A stretch of 64,000 nt of DNA from CAYLNM01 sp964385045 (GTDB taxonomy: Bacteria; Planctomycetota; Phycisphaerae; Phycisphaerales; SM1A02): NCBI GenBank assembly GCA_964385045.1, contig CAYLNM010000004.1:1-64000 (forward strand), written 5' to 3'. A program made the translations under genes and the position numbers. Below the pieces are notes generated by a model that worked only from the letters and a program-made list of their open reading frames with translations, made no database searches and was not told where the DNA came from. Of the stretch, positions 44,401 through 52,281 are shown one piece after another. How positions within the stretch are numbered: the first letter of the stretch is position 1; the number at the start of each line of letters is the position of its first letter.

Positions 44401-45240
44401 GAAGACGGCCCCGCGGTCGGACCCGACCAGCCGCTCGCCGTCCGGCGTCACGACGTTGTAGCCGCGGTCGCCCATCGTGAACCACACGCGTCCGTCGGGC
44501 CCGTGGGCGAGGCCGTGCAGGTCGTGGCCGTAGAAGCACCAGCGGATGCCGTAGCCGGTGGACAGGGCGACCCGCTCGCCCGAGGCCGGGTCCTCGTCGA
44601 CGGTGCCGTCGCCGTCGAGGTCGCGCAGCGCCCACAGGGCGGGGACGTTCGTGAAGAGCAGGGCGTCGTCCACCCACAGGACGCCGGCGGCGATGCCGTC
44701 GACCGCGTCGTCGAATCCGCCCGCGAAGACGGAGGCGGTGTCGGCCGTGCCGTCGCCGTCGGCGTCCGCGAGCATCCGCACGCGGTCCTCGGTGCGGGTG
44801 AAGAAGTCGGGCTCGAAGTGCCCGCCCGCGACCCAGCGCTCGATGAGCCGGCGCCGGTCCTCGACCGTGCGCAGCTGCCCGTCCTCCCACACCGCGTCGA
44901 GGTGGCCGAGCTGCCGGGTGTCGGTCACCGCGTTGCCGGCCCGGTCGCTCTCGGCGATCCAGAGGCGGCCGTCGGGCGAGATCGTGAAGGCGACCGGACT
45001 CCGCGTCAGGCCGGGGGGCGCCCAGACCGAGACCGAGCGGCGGACGCCGTCGCCCGTGTCCACCGTGCCGACGGGGGCGGGGGGGAGGGCGGCCGCGTCC
45101 GGGTCGGGGACCGCGGCGGCGACGGCGGCGGCGGTCACGAGGGCGATGCCCGCGGCCGTGGCGGCCGCGCCGGCCGATCCGGGCGAGGCGGTCGGGCGGG
45201 CCGCCGGACGACGGGCGGGGCGGCGCGGAGGCGTCGGCAT
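41482..45240 (-). CDS. PVC-type membrane-bound dehydrogenase with HEAT repeats and cytochrome c
   Basis: Exported protein of 1252 residues of the layout typical of planctomycetes and verrucomicrobia. After a Pro/Arg-rich start and signal helix (about residues 22-45), residues 60-480 form a beta-propeller dehydrogenase domain (PVAFTISPDGRLWIAESDRAGN; DGIAAGVLWVDDALLFTNVP; GLRNPQELAFDALGRPFTGDNNCDSGD). HEAT-like repeats fill about 500-1080. A cytochrome c site CLRCH follows near residue 1140, and a last helix near 1225-1245 anchors the end. Such proteins are thought to oxidise sugars or polymers outside the membrane and pass electrons to the heme; substrates are unknown. Start at 45240. Confidence 0.85.
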   Translation of the reverse strand: MPTPPRRPARRPAARPTASPGSAGAAATAAGIALVTAAAVAAAVPDPDAAALPPAPVGTVDTGDGVRRSVSVWAPPGLTRSPVAFTISPDGRLWIAESDRAGNAVTDTRQLGHLDAVWEDGQLRTVEDRRRLIERWVAGGHFEPDFFTRTEDRVRMLADADGDGTADTASVFAGGFDDAVDGIAAGVLWVDDALLFTNVPALWALRDLDGDGTVDEDPASGERVALSTGYGIRWCFYGHDLHGLAHGPDGRVWFTMGDRGYNVVTPDGERLVGSDRGAVFRCWPDGSGLELVHEGLRNPQELAFDALGRPFTGDNNCDSGDRARVTLVLEGADSGWRQDVQSLPSRGPWNREGMWHLVESPDDLVDPARPAWVLPPIAHVGAGPAGFALQPGTGESGRHAGTLMLVDFYGSGATVHSFAMRPSGAWMELEDRGDYYRGATVTDIAWGPDGRLYMTDWGGGWSPNPNGRVLVVTNEDVHGDPEAAAELAAVRRWLEEGPEGHEEDALVAALDHADRRVRHAAQMELARRGGWRPTAAAPGERTDASQGVRERLVARLDAAGRTTGDAGPGEGADADAPSADLGALHATWALGQVARRDPAAARALLDRRHHADPIVRAQVVRTLADLAVPAPDGYAALLADPAAPVRGFAIRAVGRTGAAGFPGGAEAAPAALLAVAAGESDRDPVIRHELVVALARLADPEALADRYDAEDAGVAARLAVVLAARRQAIVRVGEDVPTRGPRAEARRALAPLLIRALDDASPRVSAAAARAIYDLNLGAPEPFTPLAADASGPPPVDATGPEAPSAFRALARSLASLPARRGHVIEPIVRRAIEANLRLGDVDPDAADRLVAFAAAASVPPSWRILALERVEAWAGGDRRERVWGHWIPRSARSTGPVEAALARHEPALRASSAGDAELRFRVDRLRARLLLTMSAAEVATVLADERRDPRFRAVLLEEAARRFPEAAGRLVTAALAVRAEAADVLRMAAMDVLAAGDRDPVRLLEVAAAAIEDGTVRERQHAAEHLGRLAAAVDGPAAPMAGAQLQTLLDVPIDGAANGEPAGDPLAPIRLELHRAAAAMPEGHPLRVRADALDARWTGRRPPGWGDELLAAGGDPLRGERIFRRHEAAQCLRCHAVRGSGAGMAGPALTAIATRRTIAELVEAVVEPGRTLVPGWGDVAAMPETTEVLTPAETRDVIAYLASLDDARSLPPPAGEGRARQFVVGTGAHVLALGLAIAISVAAIRLGRGAA

Positions 45241-45296
45241 GCGGGACTCCGGGGCTCCCGCGGGGGGAGCGGGGGGAGCGGGGGACGGACGGCCCG

Positions 45297-45302
45297 AGGA
45301 TA
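45297..45302 (-). promoter_or_regulatory. Probable -10 hexamer for the PVC cytochrome
   Basis: TATCCT on the minus strand, 56 nt before the ATG. The leader contains CGGAGTC as a ribosome site. Confidence 0.45.
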
Positions 45303-45401
45303 CCGCCCGCGGGGGCGCGGCCCGCCCGCCGGCCGCTGCATCCGCTCGGGCCCTCGGGCCGATCATCCCGCCGACCCGTCCGTGGTCCTGGAGACCCCCC
45401 C

Positions 45402-46286
45402 ATGACGACCGTGCCCGCCCGCCGTCCCGCGTCCCGCCTCGCCGCCGCCGCGACCCTCGCCGCCGCCGGCCTCGCCGCCCTCGCTGGCTGCGTCCGCACC
45501 GAGATCCGGCCCGTCGACCCCGCCGTGGCCCCGAGCGTGGTCGCGACGCCGGTGCTCGAGCCGTCCGCTCCGGCCCGGCCCGGCGACTGGACGGTGCTCC
45601 GCGTGGCGGGCGAGCCGCCGGCGCCGCTGACCGAGACGCCGGGCCTCACCGCCGCGGGCGACGCCGCGACCTTCTACGCCGCGGGCCCCGCGCGGCTCTC
45701 GGCCGCCCTGCCCGAGGGCTGGCCCCCGCCGACCGCCCCGGGGACGATCGAGCTCAAGCGGTACCCCGTCACCCGGCAGGCGGTCGTCGAGACCGGGCGC
45801 GGCGAGGGCTCGGCCTTCTGGCCACTGTTCCGGCACATCTCGAGCCGCGACATCGCGATGACCGCCCCCGTCGTCATGACCGGCGAGATGGCGGGCGAGC
45901 GCGAGGGCGGGGCGTCGATGGCGTTCCTCTACCGCACCCGCGAGCTGGGGCCGGTCGGCCCCGCCGAGCGCGGCGTGCGGGTCGAGGACACCGCGCCCGA
46001 GACCGTGATCGCGATCGGCATGCGGGGCAGCCGGAGCCGCGAGCGGCTGCTCGACGCCCGGGCCGCGCTGCAGGCGTGGCTCGACGAGCAGCCGGCCGGC
46101 GACCGCTGGATGCGGGCGGGCGAGCCGCGGCTGCTGGGCTACAACGGCCCCGACGCCGCCCGCGACCGCCGGTGGTGGGAGGTGCAGCTGCCGGTGCGGT
46201 GGACGCCGGCGACGGACGCTCCGACCGCGGAGACCGGCGAGGCCGAGGCCGCGCCGTCGGCCCCGCCCGCCGCGGAGGACTCCTGA
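45402..46286 (+). CDS. SOUL-family heme-binding lipoprotein
   Basis: Protein of 294 residues. The signal peptide ends in LAALAGC with the lipid Cys at residue 30. The SOUL/HBP domain (about residues 110-270) shows IELKRYPVTRQAVVETG, AFWPLFRHISSRDIAMTAPVVM and RWWEVQLPVRW, the family order; SOUL proteins bind heme or small hydrophobic ligands. Divergent from the PVC cytochrome, so a link to heme handling is possible but not shown. The tail is acidic and low complexity. It stops 12 bp from the convergent ATP-grasp gene. Confidence 0.85.
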   Translation: MTTVPARRPASRLAAAATLAAAGLAALAGCVRTEIRPVDPAVAPSVVATPVLEPSAPARPGDWTVLRVAGEPPAPLTETPGLTAAGDAATFYAAGPARLSAALPEGWPPPTAPGTIELKRYPVTRQAVVETGRGEGSAFWPLFRHISSRDIAMTAPVVMTGEMAGEREGGASMAFLYRTRELGPVGPAERGVRVEDTAPETVIAIGMRGSRSRERLLDARAALQAWLDEQPAGDRWMRAGEPRLLGYNGPDAARDRRWWEVQLPVRWTPATDAPTAETGEAEAAPSAPPAAEDS

Positions 46287-46298
46287 TCGCGACCGCGC

Positions 46299-47336
46299 TC
46301 AGCGTCCCTGCGGCCGGTAGCGCATGCCGAGACTCACGATCCGGGCGAGCAGCCGGTCGTAGTCGAGGCCCGCCGCCTCGGCCGAGAGCGCGAACTCGCC
46401 GTCCCGCGAGAGCTGCGGATTCGGATTCGACTCGATGAGCACCACGCGGCCGTCGGGACGCAGCCGCAGGTCGAGGCGGGCGTAGCCGGTCTGCTCCAGC
46501 GCCCGGTAGGCCCGGCGCCCGATGCGGGCGATGCGCTCGGCCACGCCCTCGGGCAGCGGCTCGAGGTCCTCGGCCGGTCCGACCACGGTGCCGCTCCGCA
46601 CCTGGTACGCCAGGTCCCACTTGACCTTCTGGGTCGCGATGCGGGGAGCGCCCTCCGGCAGGTTCTCGATCCGCAGCTCGTACAGCGGGAACGTCTCGAG
46701 CCGCTCGTTGCCGATCATGCCGAGGTAGATCTCGCGGCCGTCGACGTACTCCTCGGCGATGACGTCGTCCTGCGCGTGCTCGTGCATGAACCGCACCCGC
46801 TCGGCGAGGGCCTCGTCGTCGTGCACCACCGAGGCGTGGGCGATCCCGATCGACCCGTGGAGGCTCAGGGCCTTGACGATGAGCGGGAACGACAGGCGCC
46901 CCGGCCGGCGGATCGTCCGGCCGCGGCGGAAGATCGCGAACTCGGGGCACGGCACGCGGTGGTAGCGGAGGATCTTCCGCTGCATCGCCTTGTCGAAGGA
47001 CAGCATCATCCCCATCGGACGGCAGCCGGTGTATCGCCGGCCGACCAGCTCGAGCCAGCCGACGAGGTGCGCCGCCCCCACGCCGCGGTCGCCGAACTCC
47101 TCCAGCAGGTTGAAGACGACGTGCGGGCGGTGGTCCTCGATCGCCCGCCGGATCGCCCCGAGGTCCTCGTCCGCGCCCTCGACCCGCACGTGGTGCCCGA
47201 GCCGCCGCAGCGCCGCCACCACGTCGAACGCGGTCCGCACCGGACCCATCTCGCCCTCGGGCAGCTCCTCCTCGGTCTCCGGCGGCATCGCCCACGCCCC
47301 CACGAGGACGAGGATGCGGTGGCGGCGGACGCTCAC
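46299..47336 (-). CDS. ATP-grasp ligase, D-Ala-D-Ala ligase-like
   Basis: Cytoplasmic enzyme of 345 residues. Segments match the D-alanine-D-alanine ligase type: HVVFNLLEEFGDRGVGAAHLVGWLELVGRRYTGC near residue 85, then FPLIVKALSLHGSIGIAHASVV, YVDGREIYLGMIG and the metal-binding DLRLRPDGRVVLIESNPNPQL. Ligases of this group join a carboxylate to an amine via an acyl phosphate; outside the cell-wall enzyme the substrates are diverse. GTG 47336 overlaps the zinc peptidase stop as GTGA. Such ligase-peptidase pairs may make and trim a peptide. Confidence 0.85.
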   Translation of the reverse strand: MSVRRHRILVLVGAWAMPPETEEELPEGEMGPVRTAFDVVAALRRLGHHVRVEGADEDLGAIRRAIEDHRPHVVFNLLEEFGDRGVGAAHLVGWLELVGRRYTGCRPMGMMLSFDKAMQRKILRYHRVPCPEFAIFRRGRTIRRPGRLSFPLIVKALSLHGSIGIAHASVVHDDEALAERVRFMHEHAQDDVIAEEYVDGREIYLGMIGNERLETFPLYELRIENLPEGAPRIATQKVKWDLAYQVRSGTVVGPAEDLEPLPEGVAERIARIGRRAYRALEQTGYARLDLRLRPDGRVVLIESNPNPQLSRDGEFALSAEAAGLDYDRLLARIVSLGMRYRPQGR

Positions 47337-48376
47337 AGGAGGAACCGCCCGCGCTCGCGGAGCTCGTTCATGACGTGCACGCACAGGAGGACCGCGGCGT
47401 CGAGCGCGGCCTCGTCGTCGCCGGCCGGGGCCCGCAGGCCCAGCTCGTCGCATCGGTCGATCATCTCCTGCAGGATTCGGTCGGCGCTGTACTGGTACGC
47501 GCCGGTCCAGCGGGCCACCGCCGCCCGCACCCGCTTGCGGACCCGCCGCAGCGCGCGGGAGGCGGGCTCGGTGCGCTCGCCGCTCCCGGCCGGCCGCTCG
47601 GGGAACAGGCGCCGCAGGTCGCGGTCGTAGAACTCCGGCAGCTCGACCTGGTAGCGGGCCCGGCGCTCGGCGTAGTGCTCGGCGAGCGTGAGGTCGAGCT
47701 CGGCCACCGGGTCGACGCGCTCGCGGCGGCGGACGGGCGGCGGGCGGCGGGCGACGTCGCCCATCAGCTCCTCGACGTACTCGAGCTTGCGGAGGGCGGG
47801 CCAGCCCTCGTACCGCGTGCGCCACCGGGTGCCGGGGGCGAGCCACACCGCGAAGGTCTCGGCGAAGTCCTCGACCGGGTGGGCCTGGGCGTACCAGTTG
47901 TCGATGTTCTGGACGAAGCGGCGGCTGTAGGGGCTCGGGTCGTACGCGTCGGGGTACGGCTGCGTGGGGTCGCCGAAGTGCCGCCGCCACCGCGGCCGCC
48001 GGCTCAGGCGATACGCGTGGTCGATGGCGTGCCCGGTCTCGTGGCGCAGGATCCGCATGCACTCGTCCGCCGAGGCGCCCTCGGCCTCGGTCATCATCGT
48101 CCGTTCGAGGCGTTCCAGACGAGGATGGGCGAGGTAGAAGGGGATCGCGAAGCCCGGCAGGCCGCCGGGGCTGAACCACTCGGTCGAGAGCCAGACGTGG
48201 GGCCGGAAGCGGAGGCCGCGGGCCGCCAGCTCGCGCCGCAGCCGCCGGAGGCGCGGCTCGAGCCGGCTGCCGCGGATCGACAGCCGCAGTCGGCGGATCG
48301 GCATCCGGAGCAGCCGCTCGTCGTCCCAGCGGGCCCACTCGGGCTCGCGGCGGCGCGGCGTCGAGGAACGCGGCAT
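47333..48376 (-). CDS. Putative zinc-binding metallopeptidase
   Basis: Protein of 347 residues with the zinc site HETGH (ILRHETGHAIDHAYRL, about residue 113), the signature of the putative zinc-binding metallopeptidase family (PF15887). No signal peptide is seen, so it is probably cytoplasmic. The region near residue 165 (NWYAQAHPVEDFAETFAVWL) may supply the third zinc ligand. The C-terminus is charged and helical. ATG 48376 follows TACGAT by 6 nt, so a leaderless transcript is likely. It precedes the ATP-grasp gene in a coupled pair. Confidence 0.85.
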   Translation of the reverse strand: MPRSSTPRRREPEWARWDDERLLRMPIRRLRLSIRGSRLEPRLRRLRRELAARGLRFRPHVWLSTEWFSPGGLPGFAIPFYLAHPRLERLERTMMTEAEGASADECMRILRHETGHAIDHAYRLSRRPRWRRHFGDPTQPYPDAYDPSPYSRRFVQNIDNWYAQAHPVEDFAETFAVWLAPGTRWRTRYEGWPALRKLEYVEELMGDVARRPPPVRRRERVDPVAELDLTLAEHYAERRARYQVELPEFYDRDLRRLFPERPAGSGERTEPASRALRRVRKRVRAAVARWTGAYQYSADRILQEMIDRCDELGLRAPAGDDEAALDAAVLLCVHVMNELRERGRFLL

Positions 48377-48382
48377 CCGCGC

Positions 48383-48388
48383 ATCGTA
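48383..48388 (-). promoter_or_regulatory. -10 hexamer, probable leaderless start
   Basis: TACGAT on the minus strand ends 6 nt before the zinc peptidase ATG, with no ribosome site. Confidence 0.5.
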
Positions 48389-48499
48389 CGGCGGGGAGGG
48401 GCGGGGGCGGGCAGCGGTGCACGCGGCGACGCGAGGGGCGACGAGGCTCGACGCCGGACCGCGGGCTGCGTGCGTGACGGCCGCCGGCCCCCCGGACGA

Positions 48500-49972
48500 T
48501 CACCCGGCGGGGGCGAGGTCCGTCCGCTCGGCCCGCACGTCGAAGCCGAGTCCACGGAACCACGGGAAGAGGTCGCTGCCGACGGCCCGGCTCCACACCG
48601 CGACGCAGTCGTCGAGGGTGTAGTCCGGCCGGTCCGCGGGCACCACCGCCCGCTTGGTGCGGACGTACCGGGCGAGGGCGCCCGGGCCGTGGAGCCGCTC
48701 GAGCTCCTCGAAGACGAAGTACGACTTGCCCCAGACGAGCTCACGCGGGGCGTCCGCCGCCGCCGGGTCGACCGCGTCGAGGGCCGGGTCGTGCCGGCGG
48801 GCCCGCTCGATCCGCCGGGCGATCTCGGCCCGGCCCTCCGGGTGCCCGAGCCGCTCGCCGACGAGGGCCCCCACGTACGTCGCGATCGGCTCGTTCCAGA
48901 GCGGCTCGGGGTGCGGCAGGACCCACGAGTGCACCGCCTCGTGCGACACGAGCTCGATCATCGGGTACCGCCGCTCCGGGAAGCCGCCCCACCACGCACC
49001 GATCGCGATCCGCGCCCCGCTGGAGAAGCCGCCGCCGCCGGTGGGCAGGATGAGCATCGACGAGATCATGCCGGGGGCGGGCTCGACGCCCATGATCGCG
49101 GCGAGGTGCGGCCGGACCTCCTCGTAGACGCCGAGGACCGCGTCGGCGAAGGGCTCGGTGCCGTCGTGGAACTCGATCGTGAGCGGACCCGCCTCGCGGG
49201 TCCGGCGGACGAACGTCGAGCGGTGCGGCCGGTCGGGGTCGATCGGTCGCTGCTCGGCCCGCCGCACCAGCATCGGCGTGACCCACGCGGCGTTGATCGG
49301 GTCCGACGCGTCGGGGCGGTGCCCGAAGAGCCCGCGCGAGCCGACGATCACGTGCCCGTCGCCGACCCGGCCGGCCGCGAGCACCGGGCGATCCCCGGCG
49401 TCGAGCACCAGCGGCGTCCAGTCGGCCGGGGGCTCGAGGACCGTTCCGCTCCGGAAGGCGACGTCGTGGCCCGCGACCTCGGCCGCGCCGCGGAGCGGGG
49501 GACGGGCGGGCTCGGTCCGGAGCGCGACGCCGAAGCGGGCCGCGACCGCGGCTCCCGGCGGCATCGGCGCCCCGCCGTCGACCATGAGCAGGACGGTGCC
49601 GCCCGCCGCGGCGAACGCGGCCACGTGTTCGATCGCCGCGGCCGCGTAGGGCAGCCGCGGATCGCCGCCCACGAGCACGAGCAGGTTGGCGTTGGACAGG
49701 TCGAGCCGGGCGAGGCTGCCCCAGTTGCGGGCGTCGCGGCCGTGCTCGGCGAGGTACTGCCGATGGAAGCGTCCGTCGAGGTAGAAGGTGAACTCGTGCG
49801 AGAGGTCGCAGATCGAGTGCACGACGGGGCGGGCGGGCGCGGCGACGCCGGCGGCCGCGGCGCCGGCGACGAGCAGCAGCAGGATGGCGCCGAGGCGCCG
49901 AGCGAGTGGGCGCGGCGCGACCGACGAGGGGGTCACGGGGGCGTCGGGCGTCATGGGCGTCATGGGCGTCAT
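48500..49972 (-). CDS. Secreted gluzincin-like metallopeptidase
   Basis: Exported protein of 490 residues. After a signal helix (about residues 29-46, LGAILLLLVAGAAAAGVAA), an amidotransferase-like Rossmann domain without catalytic Cys (NANLLVLVGGDPRLPYAAAAIEHVAAFAAAGGTVLLM) covers about 90-220. The second half holds SHEAVHSW (an HExxH zinc site, about residue 333) and a downstream Glu in WNEPIATY, the gluzincin arrangement. The start is ambiguous: three in-frame ATGs 9 bp apart; the first (49972) lies 8 nt after TACGAT and is preferred. The substrate is unknown. Confidence 0.75.
   Translation of the reverse strand: MTPMTPMTPDAPVTPSSVAPRPLARRLGAILLLLVAGAAAAGVAAPARPVVHSICDLSHEFTFYLDGRFHRQYLAEHGRDARNWGSLARLDLSNANLLVLVGGDPRLPYAAAAIEHVAAFAAAGGTVLLMVDGGAPMPPGAAVAARFGVALRTEPARPPLRGAAEVAGHDVAFRSGTVLEPPADWTPLVLDAGDRPVLAAGRVGDGHVIVGSRGLFGHRPDASDPINAAWVTPMLVRRAEQRPIDPDRPHRSTFVRRTREAGPLTIEFHDGTEPFADAVLGVYEEVRPHLAAIMGVEPAPGMISSMLILPTGGGGFSSGARIAIGAWWGGFPERRYPMIELVSHEAVHSWVLPHPEPLWNEPIATYVGALVGERLGHPEGRAEIARRIERARRHDPALDAVDPAAADAPRELVWGKSYFVFEELERLHGPGALARYVRTKRAVVPADRPDYTLDDCVAVWSRAVGSDLFPWFRGLGFDVRAERTDLAPAG
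49946..49972 (-). repeat. Three tandem ATGACGCCC start-codon units
   Basis: Read on the minus strand, ATGACGCCC occurs three times without interruption at the start of the gluzincin gene, encoding MTPMTPMTP. Every unit offers an in-frame start. Confidence 0.9.
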
Positions 49973-49980
49973 GGCGCGCG

Positions 49981-49986
49981 ATCGTA
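49981..49986 (-). promoter_or_regulatory. -10 hexamer, probable leaderless start
   Basis: TACGAT on the minus strand lies 8 nt before the first of three tandem ATGs. Confidence 0.45.
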
Positions 49987-50107
49987 GCGACGGGCTGCGG
50001 CCGGTCGGACGACCTGGGGCCGGGCGGGTGGCGGGGGCGTGGCGGCGGGGGCGGCGGCGATCCGCCGGAATCCGGGCGCTCGCGACCGCGCCGGGGCGTC
50101 GTGCTGG

Positions 50108-50113
50108 TACATT
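50108..50113 (+). promoter_or_regulatory. Probable -10 hexamer for the alcohol dehydrogenase
   Basis: TACATT in an otherwise GC-rich stretch, about 110 nt before the ATG at 50224. Confidence 0.35.
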
Positions 50114-50223
50114 CCCCGGGGCGATCCGACGTGCGCTGCGGGGAGGCCCCGCCCCCCCGGCCGCACCCGTCGCCACCGTCGTCGTGCGCCATCCGACTCC
50201 CCGACCCGTTCCCGGAGCCCGCC

Positions 50224-51252
50224 ATGTCCCTGCCTCGCACCATGAAGGCCGCCGTCGTCGACCGCTTCGGCGCCGCGCTCGACATCCGCGAGGTTCCGGT
50301 GCCCGAGGTCGGCCCGGGCCAGATCCTCATGCGGGTCCGCGCCTCGGGCGTCTGCCACACCGACCTGCACGCGGCCGAGGGCGACTGGCCGGTGAAGCCG
50401 GAGCCGCCGTTCATCCCCGGCCACGAGGGGGTGGGCGAGGTGGCCGCGGTCGGGCCGGGCGTCACGCACCTGTCCGAGGGCGACCGCATCGGGTGCCCGT
50501 GGCTGCACACCGCCTGCGGGCGCTGCGAGCATTGCGTCGGCGGCTGGGAGACGCTCTGTCCCGAGCAGTCGATGACCGGCTACACGGTGGACGGCGGCTA
50601 CGCGGAGTTCGTGCGGGCCGACGCCGGCTACGTGGGGAAGCTGCCCGACGGGCTCGAGTACGGAGCCGCGGCCCCGATCCTGTGCGCGGGCGTCACGGTG
50701 TACAAGGCGCTCAAGGAGACCGAGGCCCGGCCCGGCGAGTGGGTCGCGATCAGCGGCATCGGCGGCCTCGGCCACCTCGCGGTCCAGTACGCCCGGGCCA
50801 TGGGCATGCGGGTGGTGGCGGTCGACGTGGCCGAGGACAAGCTGCGGCTCGCCCGCGAGCTCGGGGCGGAGCTGACGATCGACGCCCGCGGCGACGATCC
50901 CGTCGGGGCGGTGCAGGAGGCCACCGGCGGGGTGCACGGGGCGCTGGTGACCGCGGTGAGCACCGCGGCGTTCGCCCAGGCCGTCGGCATGCTGCGGCGC
51001 GGAGGCTTCATGTCCCTCGTCGGCCTGCCGCCGGGGGACTTCCCGCTGCCGATCTTCGACGTCGTGCTGAAGCGCATCACGATCCGCGGCTCGATCGTGG
51101 GCACGCGGAACGACCTGGCCGAGGCCCTGCGGTTCGCGGGCGACGGGCAGGTCGCGTCGCACTACTCGTGGGACGAGCTCGACAACGTCAACGACATCCT
51201 CGACCGGATGCGCCGCAACGAGATCGACGGACGGGTCGTGATGCGGATCTGA
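50224..51252 (+). CDS. adhP: Zinc-dependent alcohol dehydrogenase
   Basis: Medium-chain dehydrogenase of 342 residues. Catalytic zinc residues appear in GVCHTDLHAAEGDWP and GHEGVGEV, with the third ligand in ILCAGVTVY; the structural zinc lobe is CGRCEHCVGGWETLC. The nucleotide fold starts at ISGIGGLGHLAVQYAR. The layout is the AdhP type that oxidises ethanol-like alcohols to aldehydes with NAD. The ATG at 50224 follows CCCGGAGCCCGCC. It is a single gene, convergent with the radical SAM operon. Confidence 0.92.
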   Translation: MSLPRTMKAAVVDRFGAALDIREVPVPEVGPGQILMRVRASGVCHTDLHAAEGDWPVKPEPPFIPGHEGVGEVAAVGPGVTHLSEGDRIGCPWLHTACGRCEHCVGGWETLCPEQSMTGYTVDGGYAEFVRADAGYVGKLPDGLEYGAAAPILCAGVTVYKALKETEARPGEWVAISGIGGLGHLAVQYARAMGMRVVAVDVAEDKLRLARELGAELTIDARGDDPVGAVQEATGGVHGALVTAVSTAAFAQAVGMLRRGGFMSLVGLPPGDFPLPIFDVVLKRITIRGSIVGTRNDLAEALRFAGDGQVASHYSWDELDNVNDILDRMRRNEIDGRVVMRI

Positions 51253-51303
51253 GCGCGGCCGCGTCCGCGGGCCCGTCGACCACGACCGCATGGCCGCCGA
51301 GGC

Positions 51304-52281
51304 TCAGGCGGCCTGCGCCGTCGGCGCGGCGCCCGGGAACGGCACCACGCCGCGGTCCCGGTCCCACGCGAGGCGGCACGCGAGGTCGTGGGCGCGGCGG
51401 AGTCCCGGCACCACGCCCGGGCGCGCGACGACCGTCCGCCAGCCGTCGGCCGGGGGGGCCGACACCGGCCGCGGGTCGTCGGCGGCGGCGACGGCGAGGC
51501 CCGCGACCGCGACCGCCGCGTGGGCGTGGGGGCCGTCGAGCAGCGTCCGGGCGAGCGGGGCCGGGGCGACGAGACGGTCGGCCTCGTGCGCGGCCAGCAG
51601 GGCGCCGGTCCCCCTCGGATCGGCGCCGAGGTCGAGGTCGGCGACGATCGTCATGCCACCGGCGAGCGCGGTCCAGAGATCGGCGGGCCCGCCCGCGAGG
51701 CGGTGCCAGGCGAGCACGCTCACCGAGACCCGCGGCTCGGCGCCCTCGGGGAGCGGTGGCTCGCGGTCGAGGATCCGGTCCAGCTCCTCGGCGGTCAGTG
51801 CGGGGCACGCCGAGGGGCCGGCGGCGCCCGGCCGCGCCGCCGGATCGTCGACCAGGATCGCGGCGAGGTGGGGGGTCGCGGCCGCGGCCGCGGCGGGACC
51901 GCCCGAGCCCTCGCGCACGGGGTCCCAGTGCTCGCCGACGAGCACGGTGTGCGGTCCCGGCGCTCGGGCCAGGGCGACGCGGGCGTCCAGGTGGACCCGC
52001 CAGGCCTCGGGGTCGTCGGCGGGCGGCACGAGGCAGGGCACGAGCCCCTCCCACCACGCCGCGATCAGCGCCGAGACGTGGGCCGGGTCGCGGTCGAGCG
52101 CGATCGCGACGCGGTCGCCGGCCTCGAGGCCGAGGGCGCGGAAGCACCCGACCCACTGCCGGGAGGCGGTCCAGAGCGACGCGCCGGGGATCCCGTACGC
52201 CGCGCTGCGCAGCAGGGGGCTCGGCCGCTCGCGAAAGCCGTCGTAGAGCCGGGCCCGGATCCGGTCGCGGGCGCCGCTCAC
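51304..52281 (-). CDS. Shortened AMP-binding (acyl-CoA-synthetase-like) protein
   Basis: Protein of 325 residues that resembles only the N-terminal domain of adenylate-forming enzymes. ALGLEAGDRVAIALDRDPAHVSALIAAWWEGLVPCLVPP and later LAWHRLAGGPADLWTALAGGMTIVADLDLG follow the family, but the ATP-binding YTSGTTG loop, the YG.TE motif and the whole C-terminal lid with its Lys are absent; the family is normally 500 or more residues. The GTG overlaps the HpaB stop, so it is made with that enzyme. It may be a pseudo-enzyme, a carrier-binding partner or a decayed gene. Confidence 0.6.
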   Translation of the reverse strand: MSGARDRIRARLYDGFRERPSPLLRSAAYGIPGASLWTASRQWVGCFRALGLEAGDRVAIALDRDPAHVSALIAAWWEGLVPCLVPPADDPEAWRVHLDARVALARAPGPHTVLVGEHWDPVREGSGGPAAAAAATPHLAAILVDDPAARPGAAGPSACPALTAEELDRILDREPPLPEGAEPRVSVSVLAWHRLAGGPADLWTALAGGMTIVADLDLGADPRGTGALLAAHEADRLVAPAPLARTLLDGPHAHAAVAVAGLAVAAADDPRPVSAPPADGWRTVVARPGVVPGLRRAHDLACRLAWDRDRGVVPFPGAAPTAQAA

